From an uncultured Acetatifactor sp. (GTDB taxonomy: Bacteria > Bacillota > Clostridia > Lachnospirales > Lachnospiraceae), in the NCBI GenBank assembly GCA_947595925.1, contig CANQEV010000034.1, positions 1 to 35,321 of the forward strand: a stretch of 35,321 bases of DNA. The letters run 5' to 3'. The notes beneath the pieces were generated by a model. The model did not search any database. It was not told the origin of the DNA and saw nothing but the letters and a program-made list of their open reading frames with translations. Position 1 is the first letter of the stretch. Each line of letters begins with the position of its first letter. The translations under genes were made by a program, and so were the position numbers. This document shows, in pieces, positions 8,725-16,443 of the stretch.

Positions 8725-8814
8725 AACCTTCCTCCTGCTCTCCTGTCTGTATAAGGCCCTGTTTCCACGACCCTTCCCGCTTTTTGTTTTCGCCGGGTTT
8801 TGAGGCCCCATTAC

Positions 8815-9486
8815 TCATTTCTCTCCATGGCGCAGTTCCTCCAGCGTTTCCTCCAGCCGCTGAAGGCGTCCCTGCAGTTCTTCGCCGGTCTTCTGCAATG
8901 CCTGGATCTCCTCCTTCACCGGATCCGGAAGATTCGTCTGATCCATGGTCTCCTGGGGGTGCGCGTTTCCGTAGCTGCGCACCACCCGTCCCGGGACGCC
9001 CACCACCGTGGATCCGGGGGGCACCGGTCCCAGGACCACGCTCCCCGCGCCGATCTTGGAATCGTCCCCTATGGTACAGGAGCCCAGGACCTTCGCCCCC
9101 GCCCCGATCATCACATTGTTGCCGATGGTGGGATGGCGCTTTCCCTGTTCCTTTCCGGTTCCTCCAAGGGTCACGCCCTGATAGAGCGTCACATTGTCCC
9201 CGATGATCGTAGTCTCTCCGATGATCACGCCGTTCCCGTGATCGATAAAAAATCCCTTGCCGATCTGCGCGCCGGGGTGGATCTCGATCCCCGTCTTCCT
9301 GGCTCCCCGCTGGGAGACATAGCGCGCCAGGAAATAATGCTTTTTCAGGTACAGCTTATGCGCCAGGCGATAGTGCAGCATCGCCTTAAAGCTGGGGTAC
9401 AGCAAAACCTCCATGGAAGAGTGGATCGCCGGGTCCCTCTCCCGGATCAGCCGGATCTCCTCTTTTATGTTTCTGATAAAACCCAT
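8815..9486 (-). CDS. cysE: serine O-acetyltransferase (EpsC type)
   Basis: Acetylates L-serine with acetyl-CoA to O-acetylserine, the first step of cysteine synthesis. The 223-aa product has a helical N-terminus and the left-handed beta-helix of hexapeptide repeats (about 65-165), with [17 protein letters not shown] catalytic segment (IDHG at 81-84) and the [15 protein letters not shown] loop. The short N-terminal domain matches the Firmicutes EpsC group rather than the longer E. coli CysE. Odd feature: residues about 187-220 form a highly charged predicted coiled coil. The family C-terminus normally mediates feedback inhibition and contact with cysteine synthase, so this tail may alter that. 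ATG start with GAGG about 8 nt upstream. Confidence 0.95.
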   Translation of the reverse strand: MGFIRNIKEEIRLIRERDPAIHSSMEVLLYPSFKAMLHYRLAHKLYLKKHYFLARYVSQRGARKTGIEIHPGAQIGKGFFIDHGNGVIIGETTIIGDNVTLYQGVTLGGTGKEQGKRHPTIGNNVMIGAGAKVLGSCTIGDDSKIGAGSVVLGPVPPGSTVVGVPGRVVRSYGNAHPQETMDQTNLPDPVKEEIQALQKTGEELQGRLQRLEETLEELRHGEK

Positions 9487-9516
9487 GTTTCCGCCTCAAT
9501 ATTCTTTGGTTTTCTA

Positions 9517-10275
9517 TTACTCTATGTTCTTCGGGGCTGATCGTTCCGCCGCGATCATGACTAAAATGCCCAGGATCAGCATCAGCACCGAAATAAACTG
9601 GGAAGTGGAAAAGATCCACACCTCTCCCCGGTAGTCTCCCCTCAGAAACTCCACGAAAAACCGTCCGACACTATACAAAATCAGATAAAGCGCCCCCACC
9701 TTGCCCGGTTTTCTCTTCTTCCGCGCGTAGAGAAAAAGGATCCCGGCAATGGCGAACATGCCGGCGCTGGAGATCAGCTGCGTGGGGATGAGCTTCACGC
9801 CGTTTGGGGCAAAATTGGAATGGGAAAAGGCAATCCCGTACCAGGCATCCGTCTCCGCCCCGTAACAGCAGCCCGCCAGAAAACAGCCGATCCTGCCGAA
9901 AGCCTGTGCCACGGCCACGGAGGGCAGCACAATGTCGAAATACTTCCAGAAGGGAAGCTTTCGCAGCCTGCAAAAGAGCCATCCCGCGAACACGCCTGCA
10001 ATGATGCCGCCGTACACCACAAAGCCATTGGAGGACAGACACGCCAGGGGATCACTCAGAAAAAGCCGCCACTCCACGATGCAGTAAAGAATTTTTGCCC
10101 CTAAGAAGCCGCCGACCGCACAGACCAAAGTCAGCGGGTACAGGACGTCGCCGCTCAAACCCCTTTTGTTTGCCCTTCTCTCTCCGATCAGCAGCGCCGC
10201 CCACACGCCGATGGCGATCATCAGACCGTAGCCGTGAATGACAAAAGGCCCGATCTTTAAGATATCGTTATACAT
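9517..10275 (-). CDS. lgt: prolipoprotein diacylglyceryl transferase
   Basis: Integral membrane enzyme that moves diacylglyceryl from phosphatidylglycerol to the lipobox cysteine of prelipoproteins. The 252-aa product has about seven hydrophobic segments, the Lgt signature GRIGCFLAGCCYG (127-139), and a late SVGRFFVEFLRGD segment holding the second conserved arginine. The signature has Cys where E. coli has Asn (GRIGNF); to my knowledge the GCCYG form occurs in clostridial Lgt. ATG start with AAGGA about 10 nt upstream. The cysE start lies 30 nt downstream, so the two are probably cotranscribed. A client is present in this window: the lipoprotein SBP at 16444-17232. Confidence 0.96.
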   Translation of the reverse strand: MYNDILKIGPFVIHGYGLMIAIGVWAALLIGERRANKRGLSGDVLYPLTLVCAVGGFLGAKILYCIVEWRLFLSDPLACLSSNGFVVYGGIIAGVFAGWLFCRLRKLPFWKYFDIVLPSVAVAQAFGRIGCFLAGCCYGAETDAWYGIAFSHSNFAPNGVKLIPTQLISSAGMFAIAGILFLYARKKRKPGKVGALYLILYSVGRFFVEFLRGDYRGEVWIFSTSQFISVLMLILGILVMIAAERSAPKNIE

Positions 10276-10464
10276 ATATCAAAGTCCTTTCCGTTCTCTT
10301 TCGGAAAATTCCACTCTCCGCACCGCCTGCTCTCCGCTCTCTGGAAAAACCTCTCTGCGAATTTGTTTCCCCTTTCCAAAGAGTAAGCACAACCGATTTT
10401 CGCCCAGTCCCGCAAGCCTTCCCGGATACTCCCTTTATTTTCAGAAGCCTGTTCAGGCCGCCCT

Positions 10465-11889
10465 TTACCGCTGATTTTTCCAGTCCTTGATCTCCTGAAG
10501 GCGTTTCTTTACCTCGGCCTCCTGGCCCTGCTGCGTGGGTTCATAGTAGACCCGGTCCTTCAAAGCATCCGGCAGGCACTGCATCCGCGTCAGTTTTTCC
10601 TCTGTGTCATGGGCGTACTCATAACCCTCACCGTAATGTAATTCCTTCATCAGTCCCGTGACCGCATTGCGGATCTGCAGAGGGACGGGCTCGTCCGGCA
10701 GCTCCCGAATATCTTTCTTTGCCATCTCGCAGGCCGCGTAACAGGCGTTGGATTTCGGTGCCATGGAAAGATAGGTTACCGCGTGGGCCAGGTGTACGTC
10801 GCACTCCGGCATCCCGAGAAAGTGACAGGCCTGATATGCGGCAACCGCAACCTGCAAGGCCTGGGAATCCGCCATTCCCACGTCCTCGCTGGCAAAGCGC
10901 ACCAGCCTCCTTGCGATATACAGGGGATTCTCTCCCCCCTCTAACATGCGCAGCATCCAGTAGATGGCCGCGTCCGGGTCGGAATTGCGCATGGATTTAT
11001 GGAGCGCGGAGATAATGTTGTAGTGTTCCTCCCCCGACTTATCATACAGCAGGGATTTCCGGCTGACGCACTGTTCCAGCCCTTCGTCCGTCACCAGGAT
11101 GCTGCCGTCCGGCTGGATCTGGCCGTTTAACACCGCCATCTCCAGCGTGTTTAAGGCTGTCCTGGCGTCCCCATTGGCAAAGGCGGCTATGGCCCGGATC
11201 TGCCGGTCCGTCATCTCCACGCCCTGGTGCCCGAACCCTTCCGGCGCTTCCAGGGCGTGCCGGAGAAGCTTCCCCAGATCTTCCTCCGTGAGCCCCTTCA
11301 GGACAAACACCTTGCACCGTGACAAAAGCGCGCCGTTCACCTCAAAGGAAGGGTTCTCCGTAGTCGCCCCGATCAGAACGATGCTCCCCTTTTCCACATA
11401 GGGCAGGAAAGCGTCCTGCTGGGCTCGGTTAAAGCGGTGGATCTCGTCCACAAAGAGGACGGTCCTGCGCCCTCTGCGCCGATCCGCCTCCGCCTGCTGC
11501 ATGACTTCTTTAATTTCTTTGATCCCGCTGGTCACGGCGCTGAAATTGATAAAGGCCGACCGGGTCTTTCCGGCGATGATGCTGGCCAGCGTCGTCTTTC
11601 CCACCCCGGGCGGTCCCCAGAATATCATGGAAGATATCTGATCCCTTTCGATCAGCTGGCGCAGCATTTTTCCGGGTCCCAGGAGATGCTCCTGTCCTAC
11701 AAAATCCTCTAAAGTCCTGGGGCGAAGCCGGTTCGCCAGGGGCATGGAGAGATCCACCGTCCCGCTTCCCTGGTCCCCGCCCTGTCCTTGAAGACCCTCC
11801 TGCTCCGGTAAAAAACCGCCGTTATCCATTTCAAAAAGAGACATCTGTTCCATCTTCATTTCTCCCGGCTCCTGACCACTGACAATCAT
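10465..11889 (-). CDS. rarA: replication-associated recombination protein A
   Basis: AAA+ ATPase of the RarA/MgsA/WRNIP1 family, related to clamp-loader subunits, acting at stalled forks. The 474-aa product has Walker A GPPGVGKTT (92-100), Walker B VLFVDEIHRFN (144-154), the sensor segment IGATTENPSFEVNGALLSRC, and the C-terminal MgsA tetramerisation region starting near DKSGEEHYNIISALHKSMRN. The first ATG has GGAAGGGG upstream. An internal start at MEQMSLFEMDN (11853) with GGGAG 8 nt upstream would give a more typical N-terminus, so the start could be 36 nt shorter. Residues 24-44 are Gly/Gln-rich and look unstructured. It follows ispF by 27 nt. Confidence 0.95.
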   Translation of the reverse strand: MIVSGQEPGEMKMEQMSLFEMDNGGFLPEQEGLQGQGGDQGSGTVDLSMPLANRLRPRTLEDFVGQEHLLGPGKMLRQLIERDQISSMIFWGPPGVGKTTLASIIAGKTRSAFINFSAVTSGIKEIKEVMQQAEADRRRGRRTVLFVDEIHRFNRAQQDAFLPYVEKGSIVLIGATTENPSFEVNGALLSRCKVFVLKGLTEEDLGKLLRHALEAPEGFGHQGVEMTDRQIRAIAAFANGDARTALNTLEMAVLNGQIQPDGSILVTDEGLEQCVSRKSLLYDKSGEEHYNIISALHKSMRNSDPDAAIYWMLRMLEGGENPLYIARRLVRFASEDVGMADSQALQVAVAAYQACHFLGMPECDVHLAHAVTYLSMAPKSNACYAACEMAKKDIRELPDEPVPLQIRNAVTGLMKELHYGEGYEYAHDTEEKLTRMQCLPDALKDRVYYEPTQQGQEAEVKKRLQEIKDWKNQR

Positions 11890-11916
11890 ATGCCCCTTCC
11901 GGTCTGTCCACCGTCT

Positions 11917-12459
11917 TCAGCTCCGGCTCTTGGGACATCCCGCGCACCCTTCGCAGCCCATCTGGACCGGCTGTTCACTCAGGTCAAAGGGGCTGGTCAG
12001 CATGCAGACCGCCTGGGCGGAAATCCCCTCCCCGGAACCGGTGAAACCCAGTCCTTCCTCCGTTGTGGCTTTCACGCTGACCTGATCCGTCCGGATCCTC
12101 AAGGCCCTGGCGATATTTTCCCTCATTTCATCAATGTAAGGGCGCATTTTCGGTGCCTGCGCGATGATAGTGGCGTCAATATTTTCGATCAGGAAAGCTT
12201 TTTCCTCCAAAAGCTCACCGGTCTTTTCCAAAAGAAGCAGCGAAGAAATGCCCTCGTACGCAGGGTCGGTATCCGGGAAATGTTTCCCGATGTCCCCCAG
12301 GGCCGCGGCTCCGAGCAGCGCATCCATGACGGCATGCAGCAGAACATCCGCGTCGGAATGACCCAACAGTCCCCTCTCATAAGGGATCTTCACGCCGCCC
12401 AGGATCAAGTCCCGGCCTTCCACAAGTCTGTGCACGTCATACCCCATTCCGATTCTCAT
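11917..12459 (-). CDS. ispF: 2-C-methyl-D-erythritol 2,4-cyclodiphosphate synthase
   Basis: IspF catalyses cyclisation of CDP-methylerythritol 2-phosphate to the cyclodiphosphate in the MEP isoprenoid pathway. The 180-aa product has the metal-binding DVH at 8-10, [22 protein letters not shown] and the C-terminal [16 protein letters not shown] block. GGAGGGGAG lies 7 nt before the ATG. The enzyme normally ends near residue 158; here about 20 more residues end in [14 protein letters not shown], a three-cysteine tail not required for catalysis. The neighbours (helicase upstream, rarA downstream) are not isoprenoid genes. Confidence 0.96.
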   Translation of the reverse strand: MRIGMGYDVHRLVEGRDLILGGVKIPYERGLLGHSDADVLLHAVMDALLGAAALGDIGKHFPDTDPAYEGISSLLLLEKTGELLEEKAFLIENIDATIIAQAPKMRPYIDEMRENIARALRIRTDQVSVKATTEEGLGFTGSGEGISAQAVCMLTSPFDLSEQPVQMGCEGCAGCPKSRS

Positions 12460-12554
12460 TACAGTCTCCCCTCCGATATCGTCATCCTTCCTGGCTTCCG
12501 CTCATATTCCTGGACACTGCTTTCCCATTTCCGGTATCCGCTTTCCTGCCCAGG

Positions 12555-14558
12555 TCACTCTTCCCTCTTTTTCTTCCGCTTCGGCAGCGTAAATCCGATC
12601 TCCTCAGTCCTGAACTCCTTCTCGCGTTTCCTGTCCCTGCGTTTCTGCCCGCCGTATTCCCAAGGGCTGCCGCCATCCCGCTTTTCAGTTCCGCGGCCCT
12701 TTCGCTCCTCGCCGCGGCTCCGCCTCTCTCCGTCCGTATCCCGTCGTTCCCTCCGGTCCTTCGTCCGGCTCTTCCGGTCCTCCTGCCAGACTTCCCTTTC
12801 TTCGGCCAGACCGTTTCGGCGGTCGTCCCGATCCTTATTTCTCTCCGGGAAAAATCTTTTCTCCTTACGTCCGGCTCTTTCACCGGCTCTTTCCTCCGCG
12901 CCAAAACGCCTTCCGCCGCGGTCTCTCCGATCATCGCCCCGTGCTCTCCGGCCCTCTTCGCGGCCTCTTCGATCATTTCCACGGCCCCCGCGGCCTCTTT
13001 CGTCCCTTCGGCCAAACTTGCGGGGAGGCACATACTCGTCCGCCTCAATCTCCTGACCGCGGTCCCCCACCTGATATTTCAGCATGGCCGCCGCCAGCTC
13101 CAAAGCATCGCACTCTTCTTCCTCCATCTTCCGCTGCAGGAATTTCTTCATCAGTTCGATGTCTTCATGCTCATGAAGCTCCCAAGCCTGGTTCAGATAA
13201 GTCTTTGCTTTCGCTTTAAGCACCTTGCCGGTGCTGGGAAGTCTCTTTTCCTCCACGGTGGTCCTGCAGAATCGCTCGATTTCCCGAATCCGGTAGACCT
13301 CCCTGGCGTTTACAAAGGTAAAAGACTGCCCCGTCTTACCGGCCCTGCCGGTCCTTCCGATGCGGTGGACATAATATTCCACATCCAGCGGAACATCATA
13401 GTTGATCACAATCTCCACGTTGTCCACGTCGATCCCTCTGGCCGCCACGTCCGTGGCGATCAGGATATTGGTGCTGCCGTTCCGGAACCGTCCCATCACC
13501 ACGTCCCTCTGCTTCTGAATCAGGTCTCCGTGCAACCCCTCCGCCTGAAAATCTTCTTTTTTCAACACCTCCGTCAGCTCGTCCACCTTCGCCTTGGTAT
13601 TGCAGAAGATCAGACAGAGCTTTGGCTGATAATATCTCAAAAGCCGGATCGTGGCCGCGTCCTTGTCCTGATTTTTAATGAGGAAATACTTCTGGCTCAC
13701 CAGGGGAATGGTGAGCTCCTTTGACGCCACCCGGATCATGTCGGCGTCCTTCTGAAATTTTCCGGTAATCTCCAGGATCGGCTTGGGCATGGTAGCCGAG
13801 AACAGCGCCGTCTGATGCTCCCCGGGGATCTCCCCCAGAATCAGCTCCATATCCTCCCGGAACCCCATGTCCAGCATTTCATCCGCCTCGTCCAGAATTA
13901 CCATGCCGACGTCCGTGAGTTTTATCGTATGTCTGCGCATATGGTCCATAACCCGTCCCGGAGTTCCCACGATGATCTGCACGCCTGGAAGCGCCCGGAT
14001 CTGACGGGTGATGTCCTGACCACCATAGACGGGAAGGATCTTTAACCCCGGTATGTACTTTGCCAGCTTGCGCAGTTCCAGCGCCGCCTGGATCGCCAGC
14101 TCTCTCGTAGGGCAGAGGACGATGGCCTGGAGTTTCTGCTTTTCCGGATCCACCTTCTGGATCAGCGGAATTCCGAACGCCGCCGTCTTTCCCGTGCCGG
14201 TCTGAGCCTGTCCGATGATATCTTTCCCCTGAAGAAGGGCGGGGATGGCCTGTATCTGGATAGGGGTGAGCTTTTCAAACCCCATGTCTTCCAGGGCCCG
14301 GCGAATCCTTTCGTCCAGGAGCCCCAAAACCGCACCTCCTTCAGCGTCTTCTTCTGCCGTTTCTTCCTGCCCAGAAGCCTCCTCCGGATTGCCCTCTCCC
14401 GCGCCGGATCCTTCTATAGGAGTTTCTCCTGCATGGGTTTCTTCAGGATGGATTGCTTCTAAATGAATTTCTTCTGTATGAATTTCTTCTGTATGAATTT
14501 CTTCCGAATGAATTTCTTCTGTATAAATTTCCGCCGCCTGCTTTTCTTCTATCACCAT
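12555..14558 (-). CDS. DEAD-box ATP-dependent RNA helicase (CshA-like)
   Basis: Unwinds RNA duplexes in ribosome assembly, mRNA turnover or cold adaptation. In the 667-aa product the Q motif is GFEKLTPIQIQAIPALL (93-109), motif I AQTGTGKT (118-125), DEAD 223-226, SAT 254-256, and motif VI HRIGRTGRAG (398-407). The core is followed by a dimerisation-like helical segment and an Arg/Asp/Gly-rich tail (514-667), a typical RNA-binding extension of CshA/DeaD proteins. The N-terminal 75 residues are unusual: six pentapeptides of the type TEEIH (13-42) and then an acidic linker. AGAGG lies 5 nt before the ATG. A promoter and terminator-like hairpin precede it (14665-14754). CshA and DeaD assignments cannot be separated with certainty here. 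Confidence 0.95.
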   Translation of the reverse strand: MVIEEKQAAEIYTEEIHSEEIHTEEIHTEEIHLEAIHPEETHAGETPIEGSGAGEGNPEEASGQEETAEEDAEGGAVLGLLDERIRRALEDMGFEKLTPIQIQAIPALLQGKDIIGQAQTGTGKTAAFGIPLIQKVDPEKQKLQAIVLCPTRELAIQAALELRKLAKYIPGLKILPVYGGQDITRQIRALPGVQIIVGTPGRVMDHMRRHTIKLTDVGMVILDEADEMLDMGFREDMELILGEIPGEHQTALFSATMPKPILEITGKFQKDADMIRVASKELTIPLVSQKYFLIKNQDKDAATIRLLRYYQPKLCLIFCNTKAKVDELTEVLKKEDFQAEGLHGDLIQKQRDVVMGRFRNGSTNILIATDVAARGIDVDNVEIVINYDVPLDVEYYVHRIGRTGRAGKTGQSFTFVNAREVYRIREIERFCRTTVEEKRLPSTGKVLKAKAKTYLNQAWELHEHEDIELMKKFLQRKMEEEECDALELAAAMLKYQVGDRGQEIEADEYVPPRKFGRRDERGRGGRGNDRRGREEGRRARGDDRRDRGGRRFGAEERAGERAGRKEKRFFPERNKDRDDRRNGLAEEREVWQEDRKSRTKDRRERRDTDGERRSRGEERKGRGTEKRDGGSPWEYGGQKRRDRKREKEFRTEEIGFTLPKRKKKREE
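14433..14522 (-). repeat. 15-bp in-frame repeats encoding TEEIH pentapeptides
   Basis: Six consecutive pentapeptides (TEEIH, SEEIH, TEEIH, TEEIH, LEAIH, PEETH). The first four are nearly identical at DNA level. A 15-bp unit can expand or contract without frameshift. Confidence 0.85.
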
Positions 14559-14664
14559 TATACCTCTTTCCTGTCTCTTCTATTCGATATCAAACTATCC
14601 GATCCACCCCGTTCGACCATCCGACGGTTCTCCCGGCCTCTGTCGGACTCCGCGTATAACTGTC

Positions 14665-14700
14665 AAAAAGGAGAAATCATTCCACGGCAATGACTTCCCC
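14665..14700 (-). terminator. intrinsic terminator or attenuator upstream of helicase
   Basis: A 12-bp stem with two G-U pairs (GGGGAAGTCATT / AATGATTTCTCC), a 7-nt loop and TTTTT in the minus direction. It lies 210 nt past the ABC ATPase stop but also about 20 nt downstream of the start expected from the promoter at 14726-14754. It may therefore end the transporter operon, attenuate the helicase transcript, or do both. Confidence 0.65.
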
Positions 14701-14725
14701 TTTATCGTCCCACCTATGTCTCGTC

Positions 14726-14754
14726 AGTATAGCATACTCTCTCTTTTTTTTCAA
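14726..14754 (-). promoter_or_regulatory. promoter of the DEAD-box helicase gene
   Basis: TTGAAA, 17-bp spacer, TATACT. The leader would be about 160 nt. I see no better promoter closer to the gene. Confidence 0.65.
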
Positions 14755-14909
14755 GCCGAAGAACAGGCTTTTCCAGAAAATCAACGGATTCCGTCCATCC
14801 GCCGTGGCAATATCGCCCGAAAAAAGCCCCGCGGATTTTCAGCACTTCCCCATTACAGCACCGCGCATCCGCAAACGTCCGGCGCGCACACCTCTCTGCA
14901 GCGTCCCGA

Positions 14910-15695
14910 TCATCCCTGGGTGTACCTTGAGAGAAACTGTCTCGTCCGCTCCATCTGAGGGTTGTCGATTACCTGTCTCGCCTCGCCCTGCTCCACGATC
15001 ACGCCGCCGTCCATAAAGATGATCCGGTCCGCCACATCTCTTGCAAAGGCCATCTCATGGGTCACGATGATCATAGTGGTCTTCTGCTCCGCCAGCCCCC
15101 GGATCACCCTCAGGACTTCTCCCGTCAGTTCCGGGTCCAAAGCCGACGTGGGCTCGTCAAAGCAGAGGATATCCGGCTTTAAGGCCAGCGCCCGGGCTAT
15201 GGCGACGCGCTGCTGTTGTCCTCCGGAAAGCTGATGGGGATAATGCCCCATCCTCTCCTCAAGCCCCATCTGACGTAGGAGCTCCCGGCCGTGTTCCTCG
15301 ATCCCCTCCAGGATCTCCCGCTTGTTCTGCTTGAAATCCGGCTTCTTCTCCGCAAGGAGTTTTTCCGCCAGCGTCACATTCTCCAGCGCCGTGTACTGAG
15401 GAAACAGGTTAAAGGACTGAAATACCATGCCGAAGTGAAGCCGCTTTGTCCGAAGATCCCGCTCCCGGTCCCTGGCCGGAAGGGATGCGTCAAACAAAGT
15501 TTCCCCCTTTACGGAAATATTCCCCCCGTCCGGCGTCTCCAAAAAATTCAGACAGCGAAGGAGCGTGGTCTTCCCCGACCCGGAAGACCCGATAATGGCC
15601 AGAGCGTCGCCTTCCTCCATGGTGAAGCTCACATCCTTTAAGATTGCCGTACCCCCGAATGCTTTCTCCAGGTTTTTTACCTCCAGAACCGCCAT
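14910..15695 (-). CDS. polar amino-acid ABC transporter, ATP-binding protein
   Basis: Cytoplasmic ATPase of a GlnQ/HisP-type importer. The 261-aa product has Walker A GSSGSGKTT (36-44), Q-loop FQSFNLFPQ (92-100), signature LSGGQQQR (156-163), Walker B ILCFDEPTSALD (176-187) and the switch histidine in IIVTHEM. It is slightly longer than the usual 240-250 aa because of a charged insert around 113-135 (EKKPDFKQNKREILEGIEE). The start has GGAGG 7 nt upstream and lies 11 nt after the permease stop, so permease and ATPase form one unit with the SBP gene. Confidence 0.95.
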   Translation of the reverse strand: MAVLEVKNLEKAFGGTAILKDVSFTMEEGDALAIIGSSGSGKTTLLRCLNFLETPDGGNISVKGETLFDASLPARDRERDLRTKRLHFGMVFQSFNLFPQYTALENVTLAEKLLAEKKPDFKQNKREILEGIEEHGRELLRQMGLEERMGHYPHQLSGGQQQRVAIARALALKPDILCFDEPTSALDPELTGEVLRVIRGLAEQKTTMIIVTHEMAFARDVADRIIFMDGGVIVEQGEARQVIDNPQMERTRQFLSRYTQG

Positions 15696-15706
15696 ATCGC
15701 CGCCTC

Positions 15707-16363
15707 CTACCTGAAATAGTCCAGTTTTTTCTCAACGAAATTAAAGAACAGAGTCAAAATGCCTACAAAGAGCAGATAAAAGACCCCCGTATAAAAGAGG
15801 GGCCAGGTGAGCCCGGCAGACTTCATAAACGAATAACCCGCGTAAGTAAGCTCATAGGCGGCGATGATCCTCGCCAGGGAAGTGTCCTTCACCAGCGTAA
15901 TGATCTCGTTGGACATGGGAGGCACCACCCGCTTGATCATCTGCAGCATCGTAACCTTAAAAAAGATCTCCCTCTTCGTCATGCCCAGCACCTGCCCGGC
16001 CTCCCGCTGTCCGGCGGGCACTCCTTCGATCCCTCCCCGGAAGATCACCGAAAAATAACATGCGTAATTTATCGTGAACGCCACAACGGCGGCCGTAATC
16101 CGCCCGCTCTCGTCCCCGCTCCAGATATTGTTGTCCAGCCAGAGCCCCGGTCCGTAAAAAATCACAATGAGCTGCAGCATCAGCGGCGTTCCCCGGATGA
16201 TCCAGACCAGGATCTGGATCAGAAATCGCAGGGGCCGAAATCTGCTCATAGAGCCAAAGGCCAGCAAAAGGCCCAGCGGAAGGGCAAAGACCAGCGTCAG
16301 TAGGAAGATCTCAAAAGTGGTCATCAGACCATTCAGTAAGGATACCGTCACCTGCCAGAACAT
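15707..16363 (-). CDS. polar amino-acid ABC transporter, permease
   Basis: HisM/GlnP-family membrane subunit of 218 aa with about five transmembrane segments. The EAA-type loop RGGIEGVPAGQREAGQVLGM contacts the ATPase. Only one permease gene is present, so the channel is expected to be a homodimer. AGGAG lies 7 nt before the ATG. It follows the SBP gene by 80 nt containing a strong hairpin, and precedes the ATPase gene by 11 nt. Confidence 0.94.
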   Translation of the reverse strand: MFWQVTVSLLNGLMTTFEIFLLTLVFALPLGLLLAFGSMSRFRPLRFLIQILVWIIRGTPLMLQLIVIFYGPGLWLDNNIWSGDESGRITAAVVAFTINYACYFSVIFRGGIEGVPAGQREAGQVLGMTKREIFFKVTMLQMIKRVVPPMSNEIITLVKDTSLARIIAAYELTYAGYSFMKSAGLTWPLFYTGVFYLLFVGILTLFFNFVEKKLDYFR

Positions 16364-16395
16364 TCGTCTTCTCCTGTATGTATGAATTTAGAAGC

Positions 16396-16424
16396 AAGAG
16401 GGCCGTACAGACGCCGGCCCCCTT
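16396..16424 (-). promoter_or_regulatory. intercistronic hairpin between SBP and permease
   Basis: A GC-rich stem of about 10 bp (core GGGCCG / CGGCCC, one G-U) follows the SBP stop by 20 nt, with only a weak U-run (TTGCTTC). In importer operons such hairpins often stabilise the SBP mRNA or partly terminate, giving excess SBP over membrane subunits. The role here is inferred from position. Confidence 0.4.
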
Positions 16425-16443
16425 ATATCTGTCTATCGCTTTA

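Larger units (their letters stand above)
14559..14909. other. 351-bp non-coding gap, leader of the helicase gene
   Basis: No plausible gene lies between the ABC ATPase stop and the helicase start. It holds a promoter (14726-14754), a terminator-like hairpin (14665-14700), and about 105 nt of further leader with a small possible stem (TCCGAC / GTCGGA). The ABC side also has a weak GC-rich stem followed by TTTTTT near 14820-14866, a second possible end for the transporter transcript. Confidence 0.6.

Noticed and set aside
10276..10464. T-box or other riboswitch upstream of lgt-cysE-cysS
   Set aside because: I looked for the T-box antiterminator consensus and a terminator and saw neither, only short unconvincing stems.
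11890..13056. 388-codon open frame on the plus strand
   Set aside because: Antisense to ispF and the Arg-rich helicase tail, which explains its Ser/Arg/Phe-rich composition.
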